This document shows, one piece after another, positions 26,551-35,148 of a stretch of DNA of 64,000 nucleotides. A program made the translations under genes and the position numbers. Numbering within the stretch: position 1 is the stretch's first letter; each line of letters begins with the position of its first letter. Location: NCBI RefSeq assembly GCF_000379105.1, contig NZ_KB900609.1, positions 2,468,365 through 2,532,364 of the forward strand, written 5' to 3'. The notes beneath the pieces were generated by a model, which was not told the DNA's origin, made no database searches, and saw only the letters and a program-made list of their open reading frames with translations. The stretch comes from Methylobacterium sp. WSM2598 (GTDB lineage: Bacteria > Pseudomonadota > Alphaproteobacteria > Rhizobiales > Beijerinckiaceae).

Positions 26551-28224
26551 ATGACGTTGTCGGTTGACGAGGTTCTGCGGCAGAACACGGTCGGCTTCAG
26601 CGAGGCGGCGCCGCTCGGCGTGCCGACCAGCTACTCGTGGTACGGCGGTGCCGACCAGTTCACGGCCGCGGCGCCCTCCGGCTTCACCGCCGTCACGGCC
26701 TGGGGCCAAGTCTACCAGGAGGCCGGGGCACCCGCCTACAGCAACCCGAGCGCCCGCGTGCAGGTCGGCAACACCCAGACCTTCGTCCATATCAAGGCCA
26801 CCGGCGAGTGGGTTCAGGTCCAGAGCCAGGCCGGCAACGCCATCGCGGGCGGCCACTTCGCGACCGACTTCGCCGGCAACACCGCCACCGCGATGCCCGT
26901 CAGCACCGGCGCGGACGGCACCGCGACCTTCGACGCGCCGTCGGCCGGCTACAACGACCATTTCTGGCCGACCGCGCGCGGCATCTACGCGGCCAACGCG
27001 GCCGATGCCGTCTACGTGCAGATGGACATGCGCGTCACGGATCCCAACCTCCACGTGATCGCCAATATCGGGGCGGACTGGTGGCGCGACGCGTCGGCCG
27101 GGTTCGTGGACGGCTTCGCCAACAATCCCTGCGCGGGCATGAACAACTGGGCCAAGCTGACGACCGAGTGGAGGACGCTGGCCTACTGCTCCTCCGACGC
27201 CGTGCTGCGGGCCGACCCGCCGCCGGTCGTGACCGGCGCCGCGCTCGAACCCACCGTCACGCCGCTTCCCCTGCCGGACACGATCCCGACCGTCACCGCC
27301 CCCACGGACCCGACCCCGCCGACCCCCGCGCAGCAGGACACGGCGCCGGCCATGACGCCGCCCGCGGCGGCGGCCGACGCGAACCTCCTGGTGAACGGCT
27401 CCTTCGAGCAGAGCGCGGTGGCGCCCGGCCAGGGCGCCGCCTTCGACGCGGTTCCGGGCTGGCAGGCCATCTCGGGCGGCAAGATCGAGCTGTGGAACCA
27501 GCTCAACGGGGTGTCGGCGACGGAGGGCGCGAAGTTCGGCGAGCTGGACTACCTGGGCGCCCAGGACGGCCTCACCCAGACCGTGAAGACCGCGGCCGGC
27601 CAGAGCTACGCCCTGAGCTTCGACGCGCGCAACCGCCCCGGCCTGAGCGCCTCCACCTGCAGCATCGAGGTGCTCTGGAACGACAAGCTGATCGCGACGG
27701 TGCCGCCGGGCAGCGACTGGAGCCGGTACAATTTCCCGGTGGTCGGCACGGGCCAGGACGACCGGCTGACGCTGCGCGAGGTCGCGAGCCAGGGCGGGGA
27801 CGGCCTCGGAGCCCTGTACGACAACGTCAGCCTCGTCGCGACGGGCCCGGCCGCTCCGGCGCAGTCGACGGCGCCGGCGACGGTCGGCGCCGGGTCGGAC
27901 CAGCTCCTGCTGCAGATCAGCCAGGACGCCTACCAGGGCGACGCGCAGTACACGGTCTCGGTCGACGGGCGCCAGGTCGGGGATACGCAGACGGCGCACG
28001 CCTCGCACGCGGACGGCAAGGCCGACCAGCTGCTGGTGCTCGGGGATTGGGGCGCGGGCGGGCACACGGTGTCGGTCAACTTCCTGAACGACGCCTGGGA
28101 CGGCACGCCGAGCACGGACCGGAACCTGTACGTGACCGGGGCGAGCCACAACGGCGCCGACGTTGCCGGGGCCGCCCACTCGCTCTACGGGGCCGGGCCG
28201 CAGAGCTTCACCTTTGGTGGATGA
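26551..28224 (+). CDS. Large protein with novel N-domain plus two lectin-like modules (paralogue A)
   Basis: 557 aa. Residues ~1-225 match the proteins at 31223 and 7864 (NDHFWPTARG, VYVQMDMRVTDP, NIGADWWRD, FANNP). A Pro/Thr-rich linker follows. Residues ~275-430 look like a galactose-binding-like/DUF642-type module (NLLVNGSFEQS, FGELDYLG, LSFDARN, LYDNVSLV). Residues ~445-557 resemble the calcium-dependent CBM36/60 family (DAYQGDAQYTVSVDG, VNFLNDAWDG, TDRNLYV). No signal peptide is seen, so export would need a leaderless route. Bases 27323-28099 appear identical to 31348-32124 in inverted orientation. A likely role is a secreted glycan-binding matrix protein. Confidence 0.75.
   Translation: MTLSVDEVLRQNTVGFSEAAPLGVPTSYSWYGGADQFTAAAPSGFTAVTAWGQVYQEAGAPAYSNPSARVQVGNTQTFVHIKATGEWVQVQSQAGNAIAGGHFATDFAGNTATAMPVSTGADGTATFDAPSAGYNDHFWPTARGIYAANAADAVYVQMDMRVTDPNLHVIANIGADWWRDASAGFVDGFANNPCAGMNNWAKLTTEWRTLAYCSSDAVLRADPPPVVTGAALEPTVTPLPLPDTIPTVTAPTDPTPPTPAQQDTAPAMTPPAAAADANLLVNGSFEQSAVAPGQGAAFDAVPGWQAISGGKIELWNQLNGVSATEGAKFGELDYLGAQDGLTQTVKTAAGQSYALSFDARNRPGLSASTCSIEVLWNDKLIATVPPGSDWSRYNFPVVGTGQDDRLTLREVASQGGDGLGALYDNVSLVATGPAAPAQSTAPATVGAGSDQLLLQISQDAYQGDAQYTVSVDGRQVGDTQTAHASHADGKADQLLVLGDWGAGGHTVSVNFLNDAWDGTPSTDRNLYVTGASHNGADVAGAAHSLYGAGPQSFTFGG
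27323..28099 (+). repeat. 777-bp inverted repeat, left arm
   Basis: It covers the linker end and both C-terminal modules of paralogue A. Every spot-checked stretch matches the complement of 31348-32124 base for base, and the encoded residues are identical. The arms face each other across about 3.2 kb that includes the LuxR-type regulator. Confidence 0.8.
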
Positions 28225-28464
28225 GGAGCGCCCGGCAGGGACCCTCCGGGGCCCGCGCGCGGGATCAGGACTCGGCCCCTCGCTCCTGCCGCGCCGCGTC
28301 GGCGGTCACGCCTCGCGGGGCTCCCGGGGCGGTTCCCGGCGGGCTGGGGTGGCGCGTGCGGGCGATCCGGCACGCGGGCGGAGTCGGCCCGACCGGATCA
28401 TCCTCCCGGAGCGGCGGCGCGCCCGAAACGGGGCGCGGTCGAGCGGACCTCGATGGGGTGGAAC

Positions 28465-29199
28465 TCAGAAATAGGTGCCGTTTCGGAAATGCACGGCGAC
28501 GCCTCCGGCCGCGTGCTCGCCGAAACCGCTGATGATGAACGGGTTGCCGGCCCGGGTCTCCGTCTGCGGCGAGCCGCCCACGAGCTTGGCCGCGATGAAG
28601 GCCGCCTCGGTCCGGTTTCGCGCCCCGAGCGCGCGGAGAAGCGCCGCCGTGTGGATCTTCGCCGTGCCCGCGGCGATGTTGAGGGAGTTGGCGATCTCCT
28701 TGTTGGACATGCCCTGGGCCAACAGAGGCAGGATCTCGTGTTGACGAGGCGTCAGCTTCAGCCGGTCGCTCGGCAGGGCAATCGACGCGGGGGTGTTCGG
28801 CTTGACGTCGTCCCCATCCGCGAGCCATCGTGGCACGTAGATCCGTCCCGAGAGGAGGTCCGTGATCGCTCTGATCAGCTCGCTATCGGGCTGCATCTTG
28901 TAAATGAAGCCATGAAATCCCGCAGACAGACAATTCAAGACGTCCGAGCGTGCATTCGAGGATGACATCACGGCAAATCGCATACTGCGGCAGGCAACAC
29001 GCATTTCCTTGATGCGTTCGAGCGCTTCCTTACTCAAGTTAAATGCATCTATTAGGACAAGATCGGCTTGGAAATTTTTATCGACTTGAGCGAGCGATGA
29101 GGCATCGGTAATACGGACTTTGGCAAGGTTAGCTTCAATAATATTACGAAGGCCGACGCGGTAGACACTGTGCTCATCGACAAGCAAGATTTCAGGCAC
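28465..29199 (-). CDS. NarL/FixJ-type response regulator
   Basis: The 244-aa protein has a receiver domain (residues 1-120: LLVDEHSVYRVGL start, VLIDAFN with the phospho-acceptor Asp, VMSSS with the Thr/Ser position, FIYKMQ with the conserved Lys). A LuxR-type helix-turn-helix follows (LTPRQHEILPLLAQGMSNKEIANSLNIAAGTAKIH, residues ~150-200). No cognate kinase is in the window. It stands alone between the inverted repeats of the two lectin-like genes and is less GC-rich at its N-terminal half. It could regulate those genes or the polysaccharide locus. Confidence 0.88.
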   Translation of the reverse strand: MPEILLVDEHSVYRVGLRNIIEANLAKVRITDASSLAQVDKNFQADLVLIDAFNLSKEALERIKEMRVACRSMRFAVMSSSNARSDVLNCLSAGFHGFIYKMQPDSELIRAITDLLSGRIYVPRWLADGDDVKPNTPASIALPSDRLKLTPRQHEILPLLAQGMSNKEIANSLNIAAGTAKIHTAALLRALGARNRTEAAFIAAKLVGGSPQTETRAGNPFIISGFGEHAAGGVAVHFRNGTYF

Positions 29200-30154
29200 G
29201 GCACGATTCTCCCGATCTTCACGTCGGCACCAAATCCAAGAGCTTGTTAAACCTAGTTACATCTGTATACCTCACCTCAGCCTCACCAGCGGTTGAATTC
29301 ATTGTCCTCGATACACCTGACGCCAACATGCCATGTTAATACATTCAAATTATCCGCAGCGATCTAGATTTTGTCAAGGCTGGCGGCAAAAGCACAGCTT
29401 GCCTATCCCGTGAGAATGGCGGGCGATACAAATGCCAATAAGGCATCAATCGCATCCTATAGTGGACAAAGTTCGCTCATTACAAAATATACTCTAGCCA
29501 TGCACCGACCTTTCTGTGACGCATGGTCTGGACAGGTTCTCTCCCACGGTAGCAACGTAAATACTTAAATACACAGCCGTTATAAGTTTACGCATTTCAG
29601 TTTGGATGTTACTCTTTGCAAGATCAACTCGATTGTTGCGTCGCGGTAGCGATTTCACACGAGATTTGTCGTCCGGCTGATAAGCGGGCAAGTGCCGGGC
29701 ATCCACTCGCACTGCACACTAAGCGGCCGCACTTAACGATGACGCTGCACGTTAGCGAGCAGACAAAATCTTCTGCGGCTCGGCCCACAGCAGATTGTCC
29801 TCGAGCGTATCAATCGACCCTGCCGGTGCAACTATCGATCCGTCGATCTATGCCCCGAGGCGGGTCGCGCCGATTTCATCGCCGAACCGGCTCCCCAGGG
29901 GCGGCGCGGAATCCCGTGCGTCCCCTCCTGCGGCGCCGCAGCACCCGCGAACCTGCACCTAACGGTTGCGCCTGCCCCGCGGCGGGACCGATCCGCCCGC
30001 GCACCCGGCCAGTCACCCGTGCCCGGTCTCGGCCCGAGGCGGGCCGCCGAAGGTCCGGCCGGCGCCGCGCCGCCGGTGCGGCCGAGCCGGCCGGGGGAAC
30101 GCGACCTCAGGCCCCGGTCGGGTCGGCGGGGGCGGTCCCCGGCACGGCGAATCG
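29200..30154. other. Gap of ~950 bp, AT-rich on its left side
   Basis: 29200-29760 is markedly less GC-rich and upstream of the response regulator, so it probably holds that gene's promoter and control region. Short frames here lack ribosome sites and recognisable motifs. The right side returns to high GC without a supported gene. Confidence 0.4.
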
Positions 30155-30580
30155 CTACGGGCGCCAGGCCGACATCCACACCGCCCTCCTCAGCCTCGCC
30201 TCGGCGCGCAGCACCTGGTGCTTGCTCGGTCCCTGGCTCCGCGCGGGTCCCGCGATCGGCTGCACGCTGCACGGCTGGTCGCGCAGGGGCACGATCTCGC
30301 GCAGGCGGGCCATCGCCGCCTCGTAGGTGTCGTACCGCTCCACCAGCGGCTGGCCCTTCCTCGGGATCGTCAGCAGGGCGAAGTGCGCCGGCCGGCGCCG
30401 GATCCAACCGCGCGCGCGCTGCCACACGACGACCGCGTGGCATGACTCGGTGCTCGCCGCCGCCCAGTCGGAGCCGTCCCGGTATTGCGGCCAATCGGCT
30501 TCCCAAATCGGTCCCTGGACGCGGAGGGCCATCCAGACAACGGACCGGGCCGCCGTGCGGTGGATCTCTCCATGTCTCAT
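30155..30580 (-). CDS. Hypothetical protein, 141 aa
   Basis: Starting at the ATG at 30580, the first 110 residues have a balanced composition (WMALRVQGPIWEADWPQY, CHAVVVWQRARGW, FALLTIPRKGQPLVERYDTY, MARLREIVPL) unlike chance frames nearby. The Arg-rich C-terminus is less convincing. No family is recognised. It lies within the segment bounded by the 777-bp inverted repeats. Confidence 0.35.
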   Translation of the reverse strand: MRHGEIHRTAARSVVWMALRVQGPIWEADWPQYRDGSDWAAASTESCHAVVVWQRARGWIRRRPAHFALLTIPRKGQPLVERYDTYEAAMARLREIVPLRDQPCSVQPIAGPARSQGPSKHQVLRAEARLRRAVWMSAWRP

Positions 30581-30710
30581 TCGGATTGCCTGGCGTGCGC
30601 GATGCGGGAGATCGGATGGCGCGGGGGTGAGGGCGGCGGCTGCGGATGCCCGCCCACCCCCTCGCGCGGAGAACGGCGCGCCGTGGACACTCTGAAACCG
30701 GGGTCGATCA

Positions 30711-30805
30711 CGGTGCAATCGCGCCCTGTTCTAGAGCAGGATCCGGTCGCGGCGCAATCGGACCGCGTGATAGGCCCTTGATGCGACCGAATTTTCCGCA
30801 TCGGA
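30711..30805. repeat. Divergent relative of the dispersed palindromic repeats
   Basis: TCTAGAGCAGGATCCGGTCG with GCGCAATCGGACCGCG, then GATGCGACCGAATTTTCCGCATCGG, form interleaved inverted repeats. The CTAGAGCAGG opening is shared with the second half of the 106-bp element. The gap 30581-31222 contains no other recognised feature. Confidence 0.45.
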
Positions 30806-31222
30806 GGGGCGACCTTCCGGGACGCGACTGCGCGTCCGCGCGATGGCCGGATCCGGGCGGCGAACCGGTGCTCCCTGCGCCGGGGACTGGTCCAGCCGCG
30901 TCCTCCCGCGGGAGGGGGCGATCCGCCGCATTCGGCCTCGCCCCCACCGTCGGGGAGGCGGGAAAGGCGCGATGATTCACTTCGGATCCCGAGCCCGTGC
31001 GGGCCGCGGCTCGGCGCCTGACCGGGCCGCTGATGCCCGGTCGGCCAAGGGATCCGCCCAAGAGGTTCGGCGACGGCGCTCGGCCCGCCGACCTGATCAG
31101 CGGCTCACCGGGACGCCGCGCTTCAGCAGCGTCCCGGTGCGGAGAGGGTCCAGGGCAGCCGTGCCGCCCCGGACCGTTGGTCTCCGGGATCGTCCCGGAG
31201 AGAAGTCCGGATCGGGGCCCGG

Positions 31223-32872
31223 TCAGGCGCCGAAGGTGAAGCTCTGCGCCCCGGACGTGTGGAGCGAGTGGGCTGCCCCGGCAACGTCGGCGCCGTTGTA
31301 GCTCGCCCCGGTCACGTACAGGTTCCGGTCCGTGCCCGGCGTGCCGCCCCAGGCGTCGTTCAGGAAGTTGACCGACACCGTGTGCCCGCCCGCGCCCCAA
31401 TCCCCGAGCACCAGCAGCTGGTCGGCCTTGCCGTCCGCGTGCGAGGCGTGCGCCGTCTGCGTATCCCCGACCTGGCGCCCGTCGACCGAGACCGTGTACT
31501 GCGCGTCGCCCTGGTAGGCGTCCTGGCTGATCTGCAGCAGGAGCTGGTCCGACCCGGCGCCGACCGTCGCCGGCGCCGTCGACTGCGCCGGAGCGGCCGG
31601 GCCCGTCGCGACGAGGCTGACGTTGTCGTACAGGGCTCCGAGGCCGTCCCCGCCCTGGCTCGCGACCTCGCGCAGCGTCAGCCGGTCGTCCTGGCCCGTG
31701 CCGACCACCGGGAAATTGTACCGGCTCCAGTCGCTGCCCGGCGGCACCGTCGCGATCAGCTTGTCGTTCCAGAGCACCTCGATGCTGCAGGTGGAGGCGC
31801 TCAGGCCGGGGCGGTTGCGCGCGTCGAAGCTCAGGGCGTAGCTCTGGCCGGCCGCGGTCTTCACGGTCTGGGTGAGGCCGTCCTGGGCGCCCAGGTAGTC
31901 CAGCTCGCCGAACTTCGCGCCCTCCGTCGCCGACACCCCGTTGAGCTGGTTCCACAGCTCGATCTTGCCGCCCGAGATGGCCTGCCAGCCCGGAACCGCG
32001 TCGAAGGCGGCGCCCTGGCCGGGCGCCACCGCGCTCTGCTCGAAGGAGCCGTTCACCAGGAGGTTCGCGTCGGCCGCCGCCGCGGGCGGCGTCATGGCCG
32101 GCGCCGTGTCCTGCTGCGCGGGGGCGGCGACGGTCGGAACCGTGTCCGGCTGAGGCGCCGGCGTGACGGTGGCAGCCGGTGCGGCGCCGGTCACGACCGG
32201 CGGCGGGTCGGCCTGCAGCACGGCGTTGTCCGAGACGTAGGCCAGCGTCTTCCACTCGGTCGTCAGCTTGACCCAGTTGTTCATGCCCGAGCCGGGATTG
32301 TTGGCGAAGCCGTCCACGAACCCGGCCGACGCGTCGCGCCACCAGTCCGCCCCGATATTGGCGATCAGGTGGAGGTTGGGATCCGTGACGCGCATGTCCA
32401 TCTGCACGTAGACGGCGTCGACGGCGTTGGCCGCGAAGGTGCCGCGCGCGGTCGGCCAGAAATGGTCGTTGTAGCTGGCCGACGGCACGTCGAAGGTCGC
32501 GGTGCCGTCCGCGCCGGTGCTGACGGGCATCGCGGTGGCGGTGTTGCCGGCGAAGTCGTTCCCGAAATGGCCGCCCGCGATGGCGTTGCCGGCCTGGTTC
32601 TGGACCTGAACCCACTCGCCGGTGGACTTGATATGGACGAAGGTCTGGGTGTTGGCGACCTGCACGCGGGCGCTCGCGCTGGTGTAGGCGGGCGCGCCGG
32701 CCTCCTGGTAGACTTGGCCCCACCCCGTGACGGCGGTGAAGCCGGAGGGCGCCCCGGGCCTGAACTGGTCGACACCGTCATACCACGAGTAGCTGGTCGG
32801 CACGCCGAGCGGCGCCGCTTCGCTGTTGCCGGCCGTGTTTTGCCGCAGAACCTCGTTAATCGACAACGCCAT
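31223..32872 (-). CDS. Large protein with novel N-domain plus two lectin-like modules (paralogue B)
   Basis: At 549 aa it has the same architecture as paralogue A. The N-domain (~1-225) differs at scattered positions, the linker lacks one Pro/Thr repeat, and the C-terminal modules are identical through VNFLNDAW before differing at the last ~35 residues (GGTPGTDRNLYV, SFTFGA). No signal peptide. The ATG at 32872 has GGAG seven bases upstream; that site overlaps a perfect 14-bp palindrome. The sharp switch from diverged to identical DNA at 32124 points to gene conversion between A and B. Confidence 0.75.
   Translation of the reverse strand: MALSINEVLRQNTAGNSEAAPLGVPTSYSWYDGVDQFRPGAPSGFTAVTGWGQVYQEAGAPAYTSASARVQVANTQTFVHIKSTGEWVQVQNQAGNAIAGGHFGNDFAGNTATAMPVSTGADGTATFDVPSASYNDHFWPTARGTFAANAVDAVYVQMDMRVTDPNLHLIANIGADWWRDASAGFVDGFANNPGSGMNNWVKLTTEWKTLAYVSDNAVLQADPPPVVTGAAPAATVTPAPQPDTVPTVAAPAQQDTAPAMTPPAAAADANLLVNGSFEQSAVAPGQGAAFDAVPGWQAISGGKIELWNQLNGVSATEGAKFGELDYLGAQDGLTQTVKTAAGQSYALSFDARNRPGLSASTCSIEVLWNDKLIATVPPGSDWSRYNFPVVGTGQDDRLTLREVASQGGDGLGALYDNVSLVATGPAAPAQSTAPATVGAGSDQLLLQISQDAYQGDAQYTVSVDGRQVGDTQTAHASHADGKADQLLVLGDWGAGGHTVSVNFLNDAWGGTPGTDRNLYVTGASYNGADVAGAAHSLHTSGAQSFTFGA
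31348..32124 (-). repeat. 777-bp inverted repeat, right arm
   Basis: The complement of 27323-28099, ending at the first base difference (GAC versus GGC codon after NDAW) on one side and within the Pro-rich linker on the other. Confidence 0.8.
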
Positions 32873-32881
32873 TCGATATCT

Positions 32882-32895
32882 CCAATTTAAATTGG
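32882..32895. promoter_or_regulatory. Palindrome CCAATTTAAATTGG at the ribosome site of paralogue B
   Basis: A perfect 14-bp palindrome, AT-rich in a GC-rich setting, whose minus-strand GG forms part of the GGAG ribosome site of the 31223-32872 gene. A protein bound here or RNA structure would affect translation or transcription. Paralogue A lacks it. Confidence 0.4.
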
Positions 32896-33643
32896 TGCAC
32901 CTGAAAGGAATGGTGCAGGAGGGCCAGGTCCATCCGCAACGTAGGATGGGCTACGCAACGCACATGGAGCGTATTCGCAAGGGCGGCGCTCGCATGTCCG
33001 GCCCAGATGACGCATCCGCGCAGCTTGGCGGTGCGTTGGCCGACATATATCGATCCAAACTGACGATCAAGCCTTTCGTTACCAGCCCCCGGAATGAGGC
33101 AGAATTGCGCGTAAGCCACCTAAAGGTACGGCAGAATACAATCAGTACTGCAGATGCCTGTGCTGGCTTCGGAATCTGGCGACCGCTGCCATGGGGAGAT
33201 GCCTGGGGCGGCGCGCCGCGCCCGCGGTCGCGCGGAGTTGCCGGAACGCCTCTGGGGACGGTTCGGTCCGGCCGCGCTGCGGCGACCGGCCGCGGCCAAG
33301 CTGGCCGGAGGAACGGCGCGCGTCGGCCTCGCCAAGGGGGGCGCGGGCCGCGGAGGACCCGCCAGGGTGACCGCCCTCCCCCTCCCCTGCGCGGTCCGCC
33401 TGGCGGAGCCGGGGGGGGTCGGCCCCATCGCCGCCGGCACGCGCGGCGGAGCGGCGACCAGGGATCCGCGCGGAGTGCGGGGCGGCCGCGGGCCGGCGCC
33501 GGCCAGCGCGCGCCTTGCTTCGCAGCCGGTCAGCCGGAGGTCGTCGGGCGAGGCGGCGGCGCGGGAACGGCACCGTCCGCGGCGCCTCGGAGCCGGGCGC
33601 GGCGGACGGGAGCGACGGCGAGCCGAACGGCCGCCGGGTCGCC
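32896..33643. other. ~750-bp gap without a supported gene
   Basis: The left third is AT-richer, and GTAGGATGGGCTACGCAACG near 32940 looks like a fragment of a dispersed repeat. The right part is GC-rich. Frames on both strands lack family features. Confidence 0.4.
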
Positions 33644-34957
33644 TCAGGGACGAGGCGTCGGGGTCGCCACCAGGGCGGGCTCGGGCCCGTCCGGGAGCAG
33701 GCCGCCGGCGCCGTGTCCGGCCGGCTCATCCCCGCGGCGCGCGCGGGCGCCGTACTCGCGCGCGGGCTCCGCGCCCAACCGCCGGGTCGTCCGCCCGGCA
33801 TAGGCGAAGAACAGACCCATCGAGGAGAAACTCTCGATCAGGTTCTCCGAGAAAAAATAAACACACAGCACCAAGAACAGGACCCTCTCAGGGCCGTTCC
33901 CGAGGGATTTCCAGACGTGATAGAGGAAGCAGACGAACACGATGAGACTCGGCAGGCCATACTCGGCAAGCACGCGCAGATAGTCGTTATGCGGGGCCAG
34001 CGCCGAATAGGTGAGAGTGATGGTCTGCCCCGGGCCGTATCCGACCAGCCAGTTGGCGGGGTTCGACACGAACACGTCCCAGATGTTCGACCAATGAATG
34101 AGCCTGAAGAAGGAGGACAGGTCGGTGGAGCCGGTGAGCTCGACGAGATCCCGGTACGGCATCGACACCAGGGCTTGCGGCTGCATGCTGAAGACCAGCG
34201 AGAGGTTATCCAGCGCGGCGATCACGCGATCGAAGGCTCCGAGCGAGAACGCGGCCACGCAGACGAAGGCGATGAAGATCCCGGCCAGGACCGACTCCTT
34301 GCGGACCGGCACGGCGATCCACAGCGTCACGGCAAGCAAAGTCGCCAGAATAGCACCGATCTTCGTCATCACCGCCGCGTTGATGAGTTGCAGCACGATC
34401 GCGTACCGGCCGAGCATAGGAGCAGCCGCGAACAAGATCGAGCAATAGTAGAGAACGGCGGTGTTCTGGTTATAGATGTAGCCGATCGCCTCCTGATGCC
34501 CACGCAATGCGATCTCGATCTCGTAAACTTTGCTCTTCCCGATCGCCATGAAGACGATCGGCAGCGCGAAGAGCACGAGGAGGGAGAACTTCTCGAAGCC
34601 GCGGATCGGCGATCGGTCGCTCCGGCCCGCCGCGTAGAAAACATAAACCGAGATATATTTGATGAAATCTGACAAAACTAAAGATGTCATGTTGAACAGG
34701 GCGCTGATCGTGGCGAAAATGAGTGCCATCAGCAGGAAATTCTTGGCGCTGTGACTCGAGTCGGTGCAGAGGATCGACACGATGAGAGAATACGCCACCA
34801 GCACCACGCCGACGCCGACGCTCAGGGCGTTGAAGAGCCCGATCGCCGTCGCGTGATAGATGAAGGTCAGACCGTTCAGTGCGACCAGCGCGGTGCACAG
34901 GATGCCGAAATAGCCGCGAACCCACGCGCTCGTGTACGGGCGGTCTTGCTCAGGCAT
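33644..34957 (-). CDS. O-antigen ligase/Wzy-type polysaccharide polymerase
   Basis: An integral membrane protein of 437 aa with roughly ten to twelve spans. A large loop precedes the Wzy_C signature region GYGPGQT and ALAPHNDYLRVLAEYGLPSLIVF (about residues 320-350), the motif shared by O-antigen ligases and polymerases. With a Wzz-like protein and a flippase in the same locus, polymerase is the likelier role. The C-terminal ~45 residues are Arg/Gly/Pro-rich and may be non-conserved. Less GC-rich than the flanks. Confidence 0.82.
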   Translation of the reverse strand: MPEQDRPYTSAWVRGYFGILCTALVALNGLTFIYHATAIGLFNALSVGVGVVLVAYSLIVSILCTDSSHSAKNFLLMALIFATISALFNMTSLVLSDFIKYISVYVFYAAGRSDRSPIRGFEKFSLLVLFALPIVFMAIGKSKVYEIEIALRGHQEAIGYIYNQNTAVLYYCSILFAAAPMLGRYAIVLQLINAAVMTKIGAILATLLAVTLWIAVPVRKESVLAGIFIAFVCVAAFSLGAFDRVIAALDNLSLVFSMQPQALVSMPYRDLVELTGSTDLSSFFRLIHWSNIWDVFVSNPANWLVGYGPGQTITLTYSALAPHNDYLRVLAEYGLPSLIVFVCFLYHVWKSLGNGPERVLFLVLCVYFFSENLIESFSSMGLFFAYAGRTTRRLGAEPAREYGARARRGDEPAGHGAGGLLPDGPEPALVATPTPRP

Positions 34958-35148
34958 GCGTCGCTGTCCGCATTTCGGGGGATCGGGGCGCGGGCCGGTG
35001 AGGCCACGGCCTCCCGGGGACCAGGGTGTGGATCGACGCGTCGGCGCGGCGAGCGCATCGTCCGACGAGGGCGGCGCCGGCCTCGCGGGAAAGCGGCAGA
35101 ACCGAGGGCCCGGAGCGGGGCCTGCTCGCGCCCGGAGCCAAGCCCGCT

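Noticed and set aside
30708..32723. Long frames overlapping paralogue B on the same strand
   Set aside because: Frame-shifted shadows of paralogue B with Arg/Gly-rich composition; the 31223-32872 frame has the domain content.
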